Source of the DNA: Streptomyces hundungensis
GTDB taxonomy: Bacteria; Actinomycetota; Actinomycetes; Streptomycetales; Streptomycetaceae
Direction of reading: 5' to 3'
Length of the DNA: 64,000 nucleotides
Assembly: GCF_003627815.1 (NCBI RefSeq)
Contig: NZ_CP032698.1
Span: 6,944,001-7,008,000 of the forward strand
Shown here piece after piece: positions 58,851 through 64,000 of this stretch. The stretch's first letter is position 1. Each line of letters starts with the position of its first letter. Made by a program: the position numbers and the translations under genes. Below the pieces are notes generated by a model. The model worked only from the letters and a program-made list of their open reading frames with translations, was not told where the DNA came from and ran no database searches.

Positions 58851-60998
58851 GTGAGCAGCGAGAACGAACGGCAGGGCGGGGGCCCCGAGGGTGGGGCGCC
58901 GGAGCAGCTTGCGCTGATTCGGGAGACGGTGCGCAAGGCCAAGGTGCCCAAGGCCAAGCCGCGGACCTGGCGGGGGGCCGCGCTCGCCAAGGAGCTGCCG
59001 GTCGCCCGGGTCGTGGTCAACAAAGGGGTGCTCCACCTCGACCAGTTCTTCGACTACGCCGTGCCCGAGGAGCTGGACGCCGACGCGCAGCCCGGGGTGC
59101 GGGTGCGGGTGCGGTTCGGGGCCGGGGCGCGCCACGTCCGGGACGGGCGCCGGGAGGGCGGCGGGCTGATCGACGGGTTCCTCGTCGAGCGCCGCGCCGA
59201 GTCCGACTACTCCGGTCCGCTGGCCGCGCTGGCCGGCGTCGTCTCACCGGAGCGGGTGCTCAGCGCGGAGATGCTCTCGCTCGCCCGGGCCGTCGCCGAC
59301 CGGTACGCGGGCAGCCTCGCCGATGTGCTCCAGCTCGCCGTGCCGCCCAGAAACGCCCGCGCCGAGGCCAAGCCGTCGCCCGAGCCGCCGCCGCGCCCGG
59401 CCCCGCCGGAGCCCGGCACCTGGGCGCGCTACCCCCAAGGGCCCGCGTTCCTCCAGGCGTTGGGCACCGGCGGCGCACCCCGCGCGGTGTGGACCGCGCT
59501 GCCCGGGCCGCACTGGTGCGAGGAGATCGCCCGGGCCGTCGCCGCGACGCTCGCCTCGGGGCGCGGCGCCCTCGTCGTCGTGCCGGACGGGCGCAGTGCC
59601 GGCCGCGTCGACGCGGCCCTGACCGCCCTCCTCGGCGAGGGCCGCCACGCGCTGCTCACCGCCGACTCCGGCCCCGAGCGGCGCTATCGGCAGTGGCTCG
59701 CGGTGCGGCGCGGCGCGGTGCGGGCCGTGGTCGGCACCCGCGCGGCCATGTTCGCGCCCGTCGAGAACCTGGGCCTGGTCGTGGTGTGGGAGGACGGGGA
59801 CTCCAGCCACAGCGACGACAACGCGCCCTTCCCTCATGTGCGCGAGGTGCTCGAACTGCGGGCGGCGCACGACAAGTGCGGCTTTCTGCTCGGGAGTACG
59901 AGCTGCACGGTCGAGGCCGCCCAGCTCGTGGAGAGCGGCTGGGCCGCGCCCCTGGTCGCCGACCGCACGGTGGTCCGCGCCGCCGCCCCCCTGGTGCGTA
60001 CCGTCGGCGACGGCGAACTGGCCCGGGACGAGGCGGCCCGCGCGGCCCGCCTGCCGAGCCTGGCCTGGCAGGCCGTACGGGAAGGACTGAAGACCGGCCC
60101 GGTCCTCGTGCAGGTGCCGAGAAGGGGGTACGCGCCCCGCCTCGCCTGCGCGCGCTGCCGCGCCCCCGCCCGCTGTGGGCGGTGCGCGGGTCCCCTGGAG
60201 GCGCCGGACGAGCGCGAGCTGAGCTGCGCGTGGTGCGGCACACCCGAGGCGGACTGGCACTGCGCGGAGTGCGGCGCGAACCGGCTGCGCGCCCAGATCG
60301 TCGGCGCGCGGCGGACCGCCGAGGAGCTGGGCCGGGCCTTCCCCGCGGTCCCCGTGCGCACCTCCGGGCGGGACCACGTCCTGGACAGCGTGCCGGGACA
60401 GCCCGCCCTGGTGGTGTGCACGCCGGGCGCCGAGCCGGTCGCCGAGGGCGGCTACGCGGCGGCGCTGCTCCTCGACGGCTGGGCGATGCTCAGCCGTCCC
60501 GATATCCGGGCCGGCGAGGAAGCGCTGCGCCGCTGGATCTCGGCGTCCTCGCTGGTACGGGGGCAGGACGCGGGCGGCACCGTGGTCGTGGTCGCCGAGC
60601 CGACACTGCGTCCCGTGCAGGCGCTGGTCCGCTGGGACCCGGTGGGCCACGCCCTGCGCGAACTGGCCGAGCGCGCCGAGCTCAACTTCCCGCCGGTCTC
60701 CCGGATGGCCGAGGCGATCGGCCGCCCCGAGGCGGTCGAGGCCTTCTTGAAGGCGGCCCAACTGCCGCCCGAAGCACAGGTGTTGGGGCCGGTCCCGCTC
60801 CCGGTGCCCGGTCCCGGAAGGCCCCGCAGACCCGGCGACCCGCCCGTGGGGGAGCACTGGGAGCGGGCGCTGGTGCGGGTGCCGCCGGGCAGTGGCGCCG
60901 CGCTCGCCGCCGCCCTCAAGGCCGCTCAGGCCTCGCGGCTGGCGCGGGGCGGCGGCGACCCGGTACGGATCAGGATCGACCCGCCGGACATCGGCTGA
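58851..60998 (+). CDS. priA: Primosomal protein PriA, actinobacterial type without a P-loop
   Basis: PriA reloads the replisome at abandoned forks. The 715-aa protein has the 3'-DNA-binding domain ('VARVVVNKGVLHLDQFFDYAVP') and zinc cysteines in 'CARCRAPARCGRCAG' and 'CAWCGTPEADWHCAECG'. Walker A is absent where expected ('WTALPGPHWCEEIARAV') and the DEAH box reads 'WEDGDSSH', so helicase activity is unlikely; this loss is typical of actinobacterial PriA as I recall it. GTG 58851 is the predicted transcription start of a damage-type promoter. Confidence 0.92.
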   Translation: MSSENERQGGGPEGGAPEQLALIRETVRKAKVPKAKPRTWRGAALAKELPVARVVVNKGVLHLDQFFDYAVPEELDADAQPGVRVRVRFGAGARHVRDGRREGGGLIDGFLVERRAESDYSGPLAALAGVVSPERVLSAEMLSLARAVADRYAGSLADVLQLAVPPRNARAEAKPSPEPPPRPAPPEPGTWARYPQGPAFLQALGTGGAPRAVWTALPGPHWCEEIARAVAATLASGRGALVVVPDGRSAGRVDAALTALLGEGRHALLTADSGPERRYRQWLAVRRGAVRAVVGTRAAMFAPVENLGLVVVWEDGDSSHSDDNAPFPHVREVLELRAAHDKCGFLLGSTSCTVEAAQLVESGWAAPLVADRTVVRAAAPLVRTVGDGELARDEAARAARLPSLAWQAVREGLKTGPVLVQVPRRGYAPRLACARCRAPARCGRCAGPLEAPDERELSCAWCGTPEADWHCAECGANRLRAQIVGARRTAEELGRAFPAVPVRTSGRDHVLDSVPGQPALVVCTPGAEPVAEGGYAAALLLDGWAMLSRPDIRAGEEALRRWISASSLVRGQDAGGTVVVVAEPTLRPVQALVRWDPVGHALRELAERAELNFPPVSRMAEAIGRPEAVEAFLKAAQLPPEAQVLGPVPLPVPGPGRPRRPGDPPVGEHWERALVRVPPGSGAALAAALKAAQASRLARGGGDPVRIRIDPPDIG

Positions 60999-61092
60999 GC
61001 CGCACCGGCTGAGCCGATGTCCGGTCCGCGAGCCGCGCCACCGGGTGTGCCCTCGCGGGCCCGGCGCGCAGGGCCCGGGCGTGCACAGAGGT

Positions 61093-61142
61093 GTGCCCTC
61101 GCGATACCCCGTACTCCGGGACGCGAGGGCACGAAGGGCCGA
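61093..61142. terminator. Bidirectional terminator between priA and a convergent HTH gene
   Basis: An 11-bp perfect stem ('gtgccctcgcg') encloses a 28-nt region with a further cccg/cggg pairing. It lies 95 nt after priA and 11 nt after the end of the minus-strand gene. Confidence 0.65.
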
Positions 61143-61153
61143 CGAGCGAGGGG

Positions 61154-64000
<2,847 letters not shown>

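Overview
The window is a high-GC actinobacterial chromosome segment, almost certainly Streptomyces. The evidence is GC-rich third codon positions throughout, many GTG and TTG starts, a complete bldD with its c-di-GMP-binding signature, an sIHF gene, and a conserved run of housekeeping genes whose order I recall from Streptomyces coelicolor (rsmB/fmt/priA to pdxS). No database was searched. Nothing resembling a tRNA, rRNA, CRISPR array, prophage or plasmid was seen. The only mobile element is one IS1182-like insertion sequence.

Layout. 1-305: degenerate tandem repeat. 306-5714: small membrane protein, then pdxS-pdxT (PLP synthesis), yebC and ruvC-ruvA-ruvB. 5762-12612: yajC-secD-secF, apt, relA. 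12613-14889: hairpin-rich dispersed repeats and the insertion sequence. 14890-19216: DUF349 protein and cyclophilin on the minus strand, divergent from an MBL-fold hydrolase and hisS. 19217-24053: more dispersed repeats, a minus-strand two-component system and ABC-2 exporter, then a VKOR protein. 24083-29259: rarA, an iron-box-controlled DUF2470 gene facing rpsD, and an NB-ARC/TPR protein. 29436-40509: a long plus-strand run of DUF948, DUF6167, alaS, ruvX, mltG, aroE, aroC, aroK, aroB, aroQ and a P-loop kinase-like gene. 40510-43213: third repeat block, an M24 peptidase, efp, nusB. 43319-54244: bldD (minus strand), divergent from the pyr operon pyrR-pyrB-pyrC-PH protein-carA-carB-pyrD-pyrF. 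54428-64000: sIHF, gmk, rpoZ, coaBC, metK, priA, an unknown HTH protein, fmt, and rsmB cut by the window end.

How it works together. The region is core metabolism (PLP, shikimate, UMP, CoA, SAM), translation and its processing enzymes, Sec export, stringent response and DNA repair. Regulation is readable in several places. A TTGTCAGTG-N8-TAGnnT type promoter (RecA-NDp/PafBC class) lies before ruvC and rarA, with a variant before priA, tying three separate replication/repair loci to one DNA-damage signal. A PyrR-binding hairpin lies just before the pyrR ribosome-binding site. A BldD-like box lies on the bldD promoter. An iron box lies between the DUF2470 gene and rpsD.

Most notable oddities: an M24 peptidase with three of five metal ligands replaced, an insertion sequence placed inside a terminator hairpin, a membrane PH-like protein translationally coupled inside the pyr operon, and the NB-ARC/TPR protein with no visible output domain.
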